DNA of 64,000 nt, taken from positions 1-64,000 of the forward strand of contig CAVUCE010000004.1 of the NCBI GenBank assembly GCA_963739985.1, written 5' to 3'. The notes beneath the pieces are model-generated. The model saw only the letters and a program-made list of their open reading frames with translations. It was not told where the DNA came from and did no database searches. Position numbers and translations under genes: made by a program. This DNA is from CAVUCE01 sp963739985. Lineage in GTDB: Bacteria; Bacteroidota; Ignavibacteria; Ignavibacteriales; Ignavibacteriaceae. Position 1 is the first letter of the stretch. Each line of letters begins with the position of its first letter. Below, one piece after another: positions 15,507 to 25,578 of this stretch.

Positions 15507-18341
15507 TTATTTTAGAAGAATCAATTTTTTAGACTGATTAAATTTACCGCTTGTTAGTTGATAAATATACATTCCGCTAGGAAGATTACTTCCATCAAAT
15601 TTTACTTCGTAATTACCGGCATGCATTTCCCTATTTACAAGCGTGGCAACTTTCTGGCCAAGTATATTGTAAACTGTAATCGTAACGTGTGCGGTGGAAG
15701 TAGAATTTGCGTCCACTATAGTTGGGATTGAAAATCTTATTGTAGTTACAGGATTAAACGGATTGGGATAATTTTGAGACAAATTGTAATTCTTTATTTC
15801 TGCAGGTGAATTTTCTTCAACCCCGGTTAATTCTCCGTTATCCGGTGTAGGTAATTTCTTGGTTGTATAAATGTGAAACTCACCCGGACCAAGATTTATT
15901 TGTGAGTGGACATCATTTACATCTATAGAATCACCGGATAAATAATCATACCACATGCCTCCATTCGGAAAGCTCGGATCCATTGAAGCGGAAACCACAT
16001 TGAAATTTCCGATAACATTCACGTTCATTGAAGAATCAAGAATCGTTATTTTTTTTTGAGCACCGCCCAAGCTGGTTGTAAAATTACTGCTATTAAAAGC
16101 TGAATAATTTGTCTTCAAGTTAATTAATGCCGCAGTTGTTTTAAACAAAGCCAACCTATTTGGATCACTATAATAATCCCATTTTATCGGCTTATTACAA
16201 ACACGGCATGGATCATCAATTGAGACATCGTAACCTTGTTCTCCAAACTGCCATAACATTTTTGCGCCCGGAACTGTATAGAAAAAAGCCTCGCAAAGTT
16301 TTATTCTATTTAAAGCAGTTGATAAATCTTTGATATTGTAACTTCCGCTTGAATTTCCATATTGCAAATTTTTGTACATCATTCTTTCTTCATCGTGACT
16401 CTCCATGTATCCTACAAGACCCGGAATAGTCCATCCCCAGGTTTTATAAGAAATACCGGAAATATCCCAAGATGGATTTGAATAACTCATTGATGCTTGT
16501 TCATATTGTCCACTCATATTATCCCAGGCTAACATACCATAATTTGCCAATACATTTTCTTCGCTGTTGGAAGCAAATATTTCTAATATTACATAAGAAG
16601 TTGAATCAACAGACCAAATTCCATCAGCCAATTTTTTTAGATTATTAACTCTGGATTGATCATACTGCTGCCATTTGCCGACATCATTACCGCTGTTCGT
16701 CTGTGTATAGCCGGTAGCAAGATCGAATCTAAACCCATCAACTTTGTACTCAGTTAACCAGTATTTTGTAAATCTGTTTATATAATATTGGAAAGCTGAA
16801 CTTTCATAATTAAAATCATAACCAACATTGTACGGATGTTTAGCAACAGGATTTACCCACGGATTATTTGCAGCAGGCCGATTATTAGCAGAATCCCAAT
16901 AAAGTCTTACTAAAGGAGATTGCCCAAAAATATCATTCATAGGAGCATCAAGAATAATTGCTATTCCGTTTTGATGAGCAACATCTACAAATTTTTTCAA
17001 ATCTTCTCTAGTTCCATAGTACTTATCTGGAGCGAAATCGAAATCGGGATTATATCCCCAACTTTCATTCCCTTCAAATTCCATGATCGGCATTAATTCT
17101 ATTGCGTTTATTCCTAATCTTTTGAAGTAACTGATAGTATCTACTAATGTTTTATAACTGTGAGTACTTACAAAATCTCTAACGAGAAGTTCATAAATAA
17201 CAAGATTTGTTTTTGAGATTCTTTTAAATGTCGTATCCTGCCACTTATAAGGCGTTTTGCCGGTTTCAATTACAGATGCAATATGTGTTGTTTTCCCGGC
17301 TGGATATTGAATTAGGTTTGGATAAGTAGTGCTGGTAATATATTTATCGTCATTAGGATCACTTATTTTGTCAGAATATGGATCTGCAATTCTTAAATTT
17401 TCATCAACTAAATATTGGAAGATATATTCTTTTTGCGGTTTCAAACCATCCACTTCAATCCACCAACGTGTACTATCCGGAGTTAATTTCATGAAATACT
17501 TTGTGCCCACATTCCAGTTTGTAAAATCACCGATCACGTAAACATTTTTTTTATGTGGAGCATATAACGAAAGAACCATTGAAGTATCGCTGATATAATT
17601 TATTCCATCTTCAATCCCGTTTGGAAGTGCTTCAATTGTTACAGGCGGATTCACAACAAAATAAGATGAATCAGTTTTTGTGTTGTTATCTTTATCGGTA
17701 CCAACAACTTTAATATTTGTTACACCATAAGAATTAGCTTTATAAGAATATAAAATACTGTCAGTGCTAGTTTGTGAAACTAGAATATCGTTTATAAATA
17801 ATGAAAGATTTGTAGTGCCGGTTGATTTGGCAATAACATTTACATTACTATTATAAGGTACAAACGTAGGCTTTTGTGCGGGTGAAAGTATTGTAACATT
17901 TAAACCACTCTGATATATCGGTAAAAAGATATCTGAACCGTCTGCTCTTCTACCAACTTTCGAACCGTCCGAGTTTCTAAATACAAAAGCTAATTTTTGT
18001 ATTGTTTCGGTAGATGGGACTTTATAATAATTAGGAATATCAATAGTAAATTGCCACTTGAAATTTCCAAGATATTTCATTGGAACTTGTCCGGTAGAAT
18101 TATCGCCCCAGGATGTTTTAACATATTTCCAATCAGTCCCGGATGTGCTTAAATTTGTAATTACTCCGGCGTGAATATAAATTGGAAAAACATTCATCAA
18201 CGCCTGATTACCTTGACTGGCATCATAAGTGATTATTACCTTGTCGGTATCTGTGGGAAATGCAGGAGAAGACGTTAATATTTGGCCGGATATAAAAGGT
18301 ATCCAAAACAAAAATGCTAAATATAAAAATTTATTCCTCAT
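15507..18341 (-). CDS. Secreted GH13 alpha-amylase-family enzyme with T9SS sorting domain
   Basis: 944 residues with signal peptide (MRNKFLYLAFLFWIPFISG). About 20-150 is a beta-sandwich of unknown type and about 150-235 an Ig-like module. About 240-345 is an E-set/CBM48-like domain (NVYVIGDFTNWNV), and about 350-800 the GH13 barrel. Region II is VDGFRFDLATGY (nucleophile Asp), region III YVILEIFAS (acid/base Glu) and region IV YMESHDEERMM (transition-state Asp). Region I reads IILDAPMNDIFG, with Asp where GH13 enzymes normally have His. The C-terminus is a T9SS sorting domain with an extra VDAN-containing insert. The enzyme is expected to hydrolyse alpha-1,4-glucan outside the cell or on its surface, feeding oligosaccharides to the cytoplasmic phosphorylase. 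Confidence 0.93.
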   Translation of the reverse strand: MRNKFLYLAFLFWIPFISGQILTSSPAFPTDTDKVIITYDASQGNQALMNVFPIYIHAGVITNLSTSGTDWKYVKTSWGDNSTGQVPMKYLGNFKWQFTIDIPNYYKVPSTETIQKLAFVFRNSDGSKVGRRADGSDIFLPIYQSGLNVTILSPAQKPTFVPYNSNVNVIAKSTGTTNLSLFINDILVSQTSTDSILYSYKANSYGVTNIKVVGTDKDNNTKTDSSYFVVNPPVTIEALPNGIEDGINYISDTSMVLSLYAPHKKNVYVIGDFTNWNVGTKYFMKLTPDSTRWWIEVDGLKPQKEYIFQYLVDENLRIADPYSDKISDPNDDKYITSTTYPNLIQYPAGKTTHIASVIETGKTPYKWQDTTFKRISKTNLVIYELLVRDFVSTHSYKTLVDTISYFKRLGINAIELMPIMEFEGNESWGYNPDFDFAPDKYYGTREDLKKFVDVAHQNGIAIILDAPMNDIFGQSPLVRLYWDSANNRPAANNPWVNPVAKHPYNVGYDFNYESSAFQYYINRFTKYWLTEYKVDGFRFDLATGYTQTNSGNDVGKWQQYDQSRVNNLKKLADGIWSVDSTSYVILEIFASNSEENVLANYGMLAWDNMSGQYEQASMSYSNPSWDISGISYKTWGWTIPGLVGYMESHDEERMMYKNLQYGNSSGSYNIKDLSTALNRIKLCEAFFYTVPGAKMLWQFGEQGYDVSIDDPCRVCNKPIKWDYYSDPNRLALFKTTAALINLKTNYSAFNSSNFTTSLGGAQKKITILDSSMNVNVIGNFNVVSASMDPSFPNGGMWYDYLSGDSIDVNDVHSQINLGPGEFHIYTTKKLPTPDNGELTGVEENSPAEIKNYNLSQNYPNPFNPVTTIRFSIPTIVDANSTSTAHVTITVYNILGQKVATLVNREMHAGNYEVKFDGSNLPSGMYIYQLTSGKFNQSKKLILLK

Positions 18342-18646
18342 TCACGCTTCCTAAATATTCATTTCAAAATCTCTACACAGTATTTATTTTCATACATGTT
18401 TTCGATATTCTTTGTTTTTACTCTGAGATGTTTGGTATAATTCAATATTCCAGTTAAACACAAAATTCTAAAACACCTTTAGATCGGATATTAATATTTC
18501 TTGTTGAAGTAATTTCTTCAATTTTCCCATCAATAAATACTACCCAAATAGAGTGTTTTATTTGAGGATATATAATTCATTCTGAGCTCTATTTTTAATA
18601 AATTTGTTTAATAGTTTTCAAATAAATATTAACCCCAAAGGTAAAT
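18342..18646. other. Divergent promoter gap with a small coding remnant
   Basis: It separates the minus-strand amylase from the plus-strand aminotransferase and must hold both promoters; no clear -35/-10 pair can be chosen. The minus strand at 18454-18576 has a start-less open frame (separate entry). Confidence 0.5.
18454..18576 (-). pseudogene. Start-less coding remnant
   Basis: A 40-codon minus-strand frame reads YPQIKHSIWVVFIDGKIEE, then ITSTRNINIRSKGVLEFCV, before its stop at 18454-18456. It has protein-like composition but no start codon or ribosome-binding site. It may be the end of a lost gene; family not recognised. Confidence 0.3.
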
Positions 18647-19849
18647 ATGCAAACAAAAGATTATATAGAAATAGAGGAAAAATACGGCGCCCATAATTAC
18701 CATCCGCTGGATGTTGTAATTAACAGAGCTGAGGGTGTTTGGGTTTATGATGTTGATGGCAAAAAATATTTAGATTGCCTCGCTGCATATTCAGCTGTAA
18801 ACCAAGGACATTGTCATCCACGGATTGTGAAAGTTTTAAAAGAGCAAGTAGAAAAAGTTACTCTAACTTCAAGAGCGTTTAGAAATGATCAACTTCCCCT
18901 GCTATATAGAGAACTTTGTGAATTAAGCGGATACGAAAAGGTTTTACCTATGAACTCAGGCGCTGAAGCTGTTGAAACTGCATTGAAAGCCGCACGGAAA
19001 TGGGGTTATAAAGTTAAGGGAATTGAAGACGGAAAAGCAGAAATTATAGCTTGTGCAAATAATTTTGCCGGGCGAACAATCAGCATAATCAGTTTTACAT
19101 CTACCGAACAATATAAAGAAGGTTTCGGCCCCTTTACTCCGGGATTTAAGGTAATCAACTATGATGATGTTGAATCATTAGAAAGTGCAATTACAAAAAA
19201 TACGGCGGCATTTATAGTTGAACCGATTCAAGGTGAAGGCGGGGTAATTGTTCCTTCGCAAGGATATTTGAAAAAGGCTTATGATATTTGTAAAAAGAAC
19301 AATGTTTTATTTATTGCCGATGAAATACAATGCGGATTAGGACGAAGCGGAAAATTATTTGCATTTCAATATGAAGATATAAAACCGGATATGGTTATCA
19401 TTGGAAAAGCTCTTTCCGGAGGCTGTTATCCTGTTTCTGCCGTATTATCCGGTTCAGAAATTTTGGGTGTATTCAAGCCGGGCGATCATGGTTCGACTTT
19501 TGGTGGAAATCCATTAGGCGCGGCTGTTGCTAGGGAAAGTCTAAAAGTTTTGGTTGATGAAAAACTGATAGAAAAATCATATGAACTCGGAAATTATTTT
19601 CGGGAAAAACTTAAAGCAATAGACTCTAAACATGTTAAAGAGGTTCGTGGTAAAGGTCTTTTCATTGGGGTTGAACTTTACGAATCTGCAAACGGTGCAA
19701 GAAGGTTTTGTGAAGCTTTGATGAAACGTGGAATTTTGTGCAAAGAAACTCATGATAATGTGATTAGATTTGCTCCGCCTTTAATAATTAAAAAAGAAGA
19801 AATCGATTGGGCGCTTGAGCATGTTCGTGAAGTTCTTAAGATGGATTAA
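18647..19849 (+). CDS. rocD: Ornithine--oxo-acid aminotransferase
   Basis: 400-residue class III PLP aminotransferase that converts ornithine and 2-oxoglutarate to glutamate semialdehyde and glutamate, linking arginine and proline metabolism. EEKYGAHNYHPLDVVI is the characteristic ornithine aminotransferase start. MNSGAEAVETALKAARKWG binds the PLP phosphate, EPIQGEGG and ADEIQCGLGRSGK contain the cofactor-contacting Glu and Asp, and IIGKALSGGCYPVSAV holds the Schiff-base Lys. STFGGNPLGAAVA is also conserved. Length is normal. A weak AAAGG precedes ATG 18647. The gene is single and is followed by a bidirectional terminator. Confidence 0.95.
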   Translation: MQTKDYIEIEEKYGAHNYHPLDVVINRAEGVWVYDVDGKKYLDCLAAYSAVNQGHCHPRIVKVLKEQVEKVTLTSRAFRNDQLPLLYRELCELSGYEKVLPMNSGAEAVETALKAARKWGYKVKGIEDGKAEIIACANNFAGRTISIISFTSTEQYKEGFGPFTPGFKVINYDDVESLESAITKNTAAFIVEPIQGEGGVIVPSQGYLKKAYDICKKNNVLFIADEIQCGLGRSGKLFAFQYEDIKPDMVIIGKALSGGCYPVSAVLSGSEILGVFKPGDHGSTFGGNPLGAAVARESLKVLVDEKLIEKSYELGNYFREKLKAIDSKHVKEVRGKGLFIGVELYESANGARRFCEALMKRGILCKETHDNVIRFAPPLIIKKEEIDWALEHVREVLKMD

Positions 19850-19869
19850 TCTTTAAAGGGAATTTAATA

Positions 19870-19902
19870 AAAAGTCTGCGGCAAATTTGTTAGCAGACTT
19901 TT
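19870..19902. terminator. Bidirectional terminator between convergent genes
   Basis: AAAAGTCTGC (19870-19879) pairs with GCAGACTTTT (19893-19902) around a 13-base loop. T-rich sequence follows on the plus strand and A-rich sequence precedes it, so it can end both rocD and the convergent kinase gene. Confidence 0.85.
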
Positions 19903-19912
19903 TCTTTTTATA

Positions 19913-22561
19913 TCAGTTGAGCATTTTTTTCTCTTTAAGTAATTCCTCCGTTTTTTGAACGGAGTTCTTTAATGCGGTCAACCTTTCAAGAGCGCTTCTG
20001 ATATCGTTATTCTTACCGGAAAGTTCTATGCCGAGTGCATTTTCAGCAACTAGAATAGCGCCAACAGTTAAACTTGCTCCTTTAATCGTGTGTGCCTCAT
20101 TAATAACTTTTTGAATTATTCTTTGTTCAATCATCATTTCCAAATTACTCATTCTGGCACGAACATCGTTTATATATCCGCTTAAAAGTTCTTTTTGAAA
20201 TTCAGTGTCACCCTCACTCATTTTTTCCAGATGATCGAAATCGAACAACAAGGCTTCTTTTGGTTCTTCCTCATCTTTAAGATCAATCGGCAGAGAGCCA
20301 ACTTTTAACCATTGATCCAGCATATTAATTAATTTTTCCGAAACAATGGGCTTAGATAAATAATCATTCATACCGGCGGCTAAACATTTTTCTTTATCAC
20401 CCATCAGTGCATGTGCAGTAATTGCGATAATAGGAATCAATTTTTTGTTTGAATCGAATTCACGAATCATTTTTGTAGCGGAATATCCGTCTAATTCAGG
20501 CATTTGAACATCCATCAGTACAATATCATAGGAAGTATTTGTTACTGCTTGAACAGCTTCAAAACCGTTATTAACAGCATCGGAGTTAAATCCGGCTTCC
20601 TTTAAAATTCTCTGTGCAACTTTTTGATTAATTAAATTATCTTCCGCTAATAGGATTTTAAAGCGCCCTCGGATTCTTTTAAGATCATCAATATTAATTT
20701 TCATTGATGTCGTTTCATCCTCATTTAAATTATAAATCCTTGATAAATTATGAGAACTAGAATCTGAATGATCAATAATTTGTTTCTTCAATTTAACAGT
20801 AAAATAGAAATTACTTCCGACTCCATCTTTACTTTCAACTCCTATTTCCCCACCCATCATATTTACAAATTCTTTACAGATAACTAAGCCCAGTCCGGTT
20901 CCTCCGTATTTTCTTGTATTAGAACTATCAACTTGAGAGAATGGTTGAAACAAACTTGATATTTTATCTTTTGGAATACCGATTCCCGTATCTTGCACAG
21001 ATGCGTAAACTAAAAGATAGTCATTACGCATAGTTTTGGTTTTTATTTTAATTTTTATACTTCCGTTTACAGTAAACTTAACCGCGTTACCAATCAGGTT
21101 TATAAATATTTGGCGTAATCTGGTCGCATCCCCTTTTACAAATGTAACTGTATCGTCGGATATTTCTTTTGAAACTTCGATATCTTTTTCCTTAATCCGA
21201 CTGGAAAGTACAGAAACTGATTCATCTATTACATTATCGAGACTAAAATCGATCTCGGCTAATTCCATTCTCCCTGATTCAATTTTAGATAAATCTAAAA
21301 TATCATTGATTATATCTAACAAAGCTTCGGCTGATTGTCGTGCATTAAGAGCAAACTGCTGCATTTCTTCTTCATCTTTATAAGAACTATTTTGAATTAA
21401 AGAAAGCAAACCTATTATTCCATTCATAGGTGTTCGGATTTCATGGCTCATGTTTGCAAGGAATTGACTTTTAATCTGGTTGGATTGAGTGGCTTCTTCG
21501 GCAAGTTTATCTGCTTTAGATTTCTCAATTCTAAGTGCTTCTTCTGCTCTTCTTCTTTCTTGTTCCAAGAGTTTTTGTTCTGTTATATCCTGTAGATTTC
21601 CTTCAAAGTAAGGACTATTTCCCTCTTCATCTGTTAGTAACCTATCATTTAGTCTTACAATTACATCACTTCCGTCTTTTTTCTTTAACGTTAATATATA
21701 ATCTTGAACAACACCGTTTTTAGCTACTTCAGCTATTAATTTTTCCCTATCTTCCTTACTTTTATATATTTCGGTTGGAATATCTGCCTTTAAAAGTTCA
21801 TTTTCATTAGCGTATCCCAATAATTTTACAAGCGCAGGATTTACAGTTAAAAACCTTCCTTTTAAACTAGATTGAAACATTCCCTCGGCAGAATTTTCGA
21901 ATATTGAGTGAAATTTCTTCTCCGATAGTTCAACATGATAAGATCGCTCTGCAAGTTGCATTCTTAATCTGTAATTAACAGCGCTTCCAACAACAGATAC
22001 AACACTTAGAAAAAGGACAAAAAGCACAGACTCATACATATTGGGTAAAAAATAAATACTTTTATCATTAAGTAAAATTGCGGAAGCAAATACCATGTTG
22101 TAGTAGATGGCAATAATTATTTGATTTTTCACATCCCAGCTTAAAAATAATGCTGAGGTAAAAATCATCAATCCTACAATTTGCGCATTTACAACTAAGG
22201 TTTTCGGCATTAAGTAAATCATGTAGCCGGAAGAAATTATAATTACCGAGAGTAATAGATGAACCAGGATTAAAGGTTTCTTTTTACCCCATTTGGTATT
22301 TAAGGCAACCAATACGCAAAATGAAATCAGTGTTGCGATAAGACGAGTTAAATATATTTCTACAGAATATGTTGAGAAATATCGAACCTCGAAAACCATG
22401 GCAAACAGTCCAGAAAGAGCAATTAGAAGAGCCATTACTTTTAATGGAGTGAGAAGTAGTTCGTTAGATTCTTTTTTTAAATTTTCATATTCCCTTTTGC
22501 TTAAAGGGACTGATTCGTTATATATAAAATCAACAACAGTCTTACTATTTTTATTTGGCAT
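19913..22561 (-). CDS. Hybrid sensor histidine kinase with PAS, receiver and Hpt domains
   Basis: 882 residues from ATG 22559-22561 (a TTG codon directly before it could add one). About 35-205 hold six hydrophobic segments with no periplasmic domain, then PAS (about 215-340; FHSIFENSAEGMFQSSLKG). HisKA follows with FLANMSHEIRTPMNGIIGLL (His near residue 373), HATPase_c (DTGIGIPKDKI, GTGLGLVICKEF) and a receiver (LLAEDNLINQKVAQRIL; LMDVQMPELDGYS, Asp near 683). The C-terminal Hpt domain has HTIKGAS. All parts of a four-step BarA-like phosphorelay are therefore in one chain. No partner regulator lies beside it, so its output target is elsewhere. The stimulus is unknown. Confidence 0.94.
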   Translation of the reverse strand: MPNKNSKTVVDFIYNESVPLSKREYENLKKESNELLLTPLKVMALLIALSGLFAMVFEVRYFSTYSVEIYLTRLIATLISFCVLVALNTKWGKKKPLILVHLLLSVIIISSGYMIYLMPKTLVVNAQIVGLMIFTSALFLSWDVKNQIIIAIYYNMVFASAILLNDKSIYFLPNMYESVLFVLFLSVVSVVGSAVNYRLRMQLAERSYHVELSEKKFHSIFENSAEGMFQSSLKGRFLTVNPALVKLLGYANENELLKADIPTEIYKSKEDREKLIAEVAKNGVVQDYILTLKKKDGSDVIVRLNDRLLTDEEGNSPYFEGNLQDITEQKLLEQERRRAEEALRIEKSKADKLAEEATQSNQIKSQFLANMSHEIRTPMNGIIGLLSLIQNSSYKDEEEMQQFALNARQSAEALLDIINDILDLSKIESGRMELAEIDFSLDNVIDESVSVLSSRIKEKDIEVSKEISDDTVTFVKGDATRLRQIFINLIGNAVKFTVNGSIKIKIKTKTMRNDYLLVYASVQDTGIGIPKDKISSLFQPFSQVDSSNTRKYGGTGLGLVICKEFVNMMGGEIGVESKDGVGSNFYFTVKLKKQIIDHSDSSSHNLSRIYNLNEDETTSMKINIDDLKRIRGRFKILLAEDNLINQKVAQRILKEAGFNSDAVNNGFEAVQAVTNTSYDIVLMDVQMPELDGYSATKMIREFDSNKKLIPIIAITAHALMGDKEKCLAAGMNDYLSKPIVSEKLINMLDQWLKVGSLPIDLKDEEEPKEALLFDFDHLEKMSEGDTEFQKELLSGYINDVRARMSNLEMMIEQRIIQKVINEAHTIKGASLTVGAILVAENALGIELSGKNNDIRSALERLTALKNSVQKTEELLKEKKMLN

Positions 22562-22771
22562 CAATCTGTCCGTTGCTTTGTAATCAGGATATTCGGGCTC
22601 AATTAATAGGATGGAATGTCAAGTCTTATTGTATAAAGAATATCTTTTATTATCAAGTAAAAATACTTTTAAACTAACATTTGTAATTTGTCCAAAATCA
22701 AGATTTAATATGCCGATAATAAATTTTTTATCTACATTTGTATTTACTTTTAACAAAAATAAATCTTACTA

Positions 22772-23350
22772 ATGACAGAATTTCTTTATTCTATTGATGT
22801 TGCAATATTTTACTTCTTTAATCACACATTATCGTGCGGTGCATTAGATAAGTTTTTCTCCATAATCACAAACGTAAACAACTGGTATATAGCATACATA
22901 ATCCTACTTTTCATTAGCTACTTTAAAGGTGGAAGAAAAGGTAAACTAGCTGTTCTCGGAGTTATACTTCTCATTTTACTTTCTGATCAATTAGGAGCTA
23001 GAGGAATAAAAGAATTGGTTCAGAGAATAAGACCTTGTAATGCTTTACCTGATGCGATTACACCTCTCGGCTGCAACGGCACTTATTCATTTCCTTCTAA
23101 CCATGCGTTAAATAATTTTGCAGCAGGTATGTTTTTTTATAAATTATTTCCTAAACTTAAATGGGCTTTATTCATAACGGCTTCATTAATTTCCATTTCA
23201 AGAGTTTATTTAGGATTGCATTATCCATCGGATATACTTGGCGGTGCAATAATAGGAAGTGCATTAGGATATATATTTGCAATCGCTGTATTAAAGATAG
23301 ACTCTTATTTGCAAGAGAAGTATTCTAAAAAAACCGAAACCGAGAATTAA
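22772..23350 (+). CDS. PAP2-family lipid phosphatase
   Basis: 192-residue membrane protein with the three PAP2 motifs: KELVQRIRPC (KxxxxxxRP), FPSNHALNNFA (PSxH) and SRVYLGLHYPSDILGG (SRxxxxxHxxxD). Hydrophobic segments lie around 25-50, 60-80, 105-120, 130-150 and 155-175. Such enzymes dephosphorylate phosphatidate or undecaprenyl pyrophosphate; the small size suits undecaprenyl-PP recycling, but this is an inference. ATG 22772 lacks an obvious ribosome-binding site. The GNAT gene follows after 16 bases and is probably co-transcribed. Confidence 0.92.
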   Translation: MTEFLYSIDVAIFYFFNHTLSCGALDKFFSIITNVNNWYIAYIILLFISYFKGGRKGKLAVLGVILLILLSDQLGARGIKELVQRIRPCNALPDAITPLGCNGTYSFPSNHALNNFAAGMFFYKLFPKLKWALFITASLISISRVYLGLHYPSDILGGAIIGSALGYIFAIAVLKIDSYLQEKYSKKTETEN

Positions 23351-23366
23351 ATAGAAGGATTTTAAA

Positions 23367-23864
23367 ATGAGTGATATTTCAACTAACAAATTAAAGATTC
23401 GAAAAGCTGAAGAAAAAGATTTATCAAATATACTTCAACTAATTAAAGAATTAGCCGAATACGAAAAACTCTCGTCGGAAGTTGTTGCAACTGAAGAAAT
23501 TCTAAATCAAAGTTTATTTGGAGAAAGACCGTATGCTGAAATTTTACTAGCTGAATATGACGGTGAACTTGCGGGACAAGCATTGTTTTTTCATAATTTC
23601 TCTACTTTTATAGGCAGACCCGGAATTTATTTAGAAGATCTTTACGTTCGTCCACATTTAAGAGGAAAAGGAATCGGAAAAAATTTATTACTTGCATTGG
23701 TAAGACTCGCAAAAGAGAGAAATTGTGGAAGAGTTGAATGGGCTGTACTTGATTGGAATGAACCTTCTATTAAATTTTATAAAAGCCTGGGCGCCGCACC
23801 AATGGAAGAATGGACAGTTTTTAGACTAACAGAAGATAAAATTGCTAAATTGAATGACATTTAA
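23367..23864 (+). CDS. GNAT-family N-acetyltransferase
   Basis: 165 residues with the acetyl-CoA loop LYVRPHLRGKGIGKNLLLAL (R-x-x-G-x-G/A motif). The C-terminus VEWAVLDWNEPSIKFYKSLG and APMEEWTVFRL is close in style to diamine (spermidine/spermine) N-acetyltransferases, so a polyamine or small-amine substrate is likely but not proven. AGAAGGA lies before ATG 23367. It follows the PAP2 gene with a 16-base gap. Confidence 0.9.
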   Translation: MSDISTNKLKIRKAEEKDLSNILQLIKELAEYEKLSSEVVATEEILNQSLFGERPYAEILLAEYDGELAGQALFFHNFSTFIGRPGIYLEDLYVRPHLRGKGIGKNLLLALVRLAKERNCGRVEWAVLDWNEPSIKFYKSLGAAPMEEWTVFRLTEDKIAKLNDI

Positions 23865-24100
23865 ATAAATTAAGGTTTGAGATTTTTGCATAAGTAATTT
23901 AGTAAGTTGTATTGAAAAATTTGTCCTTTAACTACACTTCAAATAACTATTTATTCCGCATATTTCTGTATTCAACCTTTTTCAAAAAAGTTTAATTATA
24001 CATTAATAATTGGATAAAAATTTTTATCTTTACACTTTACAATAATAATGTACCGAATACTATCAAAAGTTTTAAGAAAAATATAACAAGGGAATAAAAT

Positions 24101-25363
24101 ATGGCTCAGAATTTTAACAGAAGAGTTGTTGTTACAGGCATGGGAGCGTTGACCCCAATCGGGCTTTCGGTAGATGAGTTTTGGAATGGAATGATGGATG
24201 GGAAAAGTGGTAGTGCAAATATAACTAGTTTTGATACCTCCAGGCTTACCACAAAATTTGCATGTCAATTAAAAGAATTTGATCCTACAAATTATATGGA
24301 TAGAAAAACGGCTAGAAGGTTGGATCCATACGCTCAATACGCAATGGCTTCCGCTTCACAAGCAATCACGGATTCGGGATTAAACCCTGAAAACTTAACC
24401 GATGAACAAAGAGCAAAAATTGGAGTTGTTTTCGGCAGTGGAATAGGCGGAATTCAAACGTTTTATGATCAATCGGTTATAAACCATACTCAAGGTCCAA
24501 ACAGAGTTTCCCCGTTCTTTATTCCAATGTTGATTCCTGACATTGCTGCCGGATACATATCAATTCACTATGGATTTAGAGGTCCTAATTATTGTATAGT
24601 CTCGGCATGTGCTACTGCAAATAATAATATGATTGACGGATTTATGCTAATTAAAAACGGCATCTCTGATATTATTGTAAGCGGAGGAAGTGAAGCTTCG
24701 ATTAATGAAATTGGAATAGCCGGCTTCAACTCAGCAAAAGCACTCTCAACTCGAAATGACTCACCGGAAACTGCAAGCAGGCCGTTTGATTCAACTCGAG
24801 ACGGATTTGTAATGGGAGAAGGCGGAGGAACTTTAATACTTGAAGAACTGGAACATGCCTTAGACAGAGGAGCCAAAATTTACGCGGAAGTAATTGGGAT
24901 GGGACTTTCAGCTGATGCTTATCATATTACTGCACCTCATCCGGAAGGTACAGGAGCAATACTTGCTATGGAAATGGCTTTGGCAAATTCAGGAATAAAT
25001 AAAGAAGATGTTGATTATATAAACGTTCACGGAACATCTACCAATTTGGGAGATATTGCAGAAACCAAAGCAATTAAAAAAGTATTTGGAAATCATGCAT
25101 ACAAAATGAATATCTCCTCTACTAAAAGTATGACAGGACATTTATTAGGAGCCGCGGGTGCCGTTGAAGCAATCGCATCTATCCTGGCTATTCAAAATGA
25201 TACTGTACCTCCAACTATAAATTTTGAAAATCCTGATCCTGAATGCGATCTTAACTACACTTTTAACAAACCACAAAAACGCTCAGTTAATGTAGCGCTT
25301 AGTAATGCATTCGGATTTGGCGGACACAACACTTCAGTACTATTTAAAAAATACGAAGCTTAA
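24101..25363 (+). CDS. fabF: Beta-ketoacyl-ACP synthase II
   Basis: 420-residue condensing enzyme of fatty-acid synthesis, joining malonyl-ACP to acyl-ACP. RRVVVTGMGALTPIG is the usual start. Catalytic Cys is in SACATANN, and the two His residues are in VHGTSTNLGD and MTGHLLGAAGAVE. NVALSNAFGFGGHNTSVLF is the conserved end. A strong ACAAGGGA ribosome-binding site precedes ATG 24101. It stands alone here, without acpP directly upstream as in many genomes. It is terminated by the hairpin at 25373. Confidence 0.96.
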   Translation: MAQNFNRRVVVTGMGALTPIGLSVDEFWNGMMDGKSGSANITSFDTSRLTTKFACQLKEFDPTNYMDRKTARRLDPYAQYAMASASQAITDSGLNPENLTDEQRAKIGVVFGSGIGGIQTFYDQSVINHTQGPNRVSPFFIPMLIPDIAAGYISIHYGFRGPNYCIVSACATANNNMIDGFMLIKNGISDIIVSGGSEASINEIGIAGFNSAKALSTRNDSPETASRPFDSTRDGFVMGEGGGTLILEELEHALDRGAKIYAEVIGMGLSADAYHITAPHPEGTGAILAMEMALANSGINKEDVDYINVHGTSTNLGDIAETKAIKKVFGNHAYKMNISSTKSMTGHLLGAAGAVEAIASILAIQNDTVPPTINFENPDPECDLNYTFNKPQKRSVNVALSNAFGFGGHNTSVLFKKYEA

Positions 25364-25372
25364 TACTTCTTT

Positions 25373-25402
25373 AAAGCCGGACTAATAATAAAGTTCGGCT
25401 TT
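25373..25402 (+). terminator. Terminator of fabF
   Basis: AAAGCCGGA (25373-25381) pairs with TTCGGCTTT (25394-25402, one G-T pair), and T-rich sequence follows. Confidence 0.8.
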
Positions 25403-25578
25403 TTCTATTTCTTTAATCGATAATAATAACTCTAAATCAAACATAGCTACCGCCTGTCGATAAGTCAGTGACTATTTCCAATATTTAAGCTAAATAATAA
25501 ATTCAAATTTTGCGGATAAATTTTTTGGCATAAGCCAATCAAGTAATACTACTTTCACTTACATCAAATAAAAAAATT

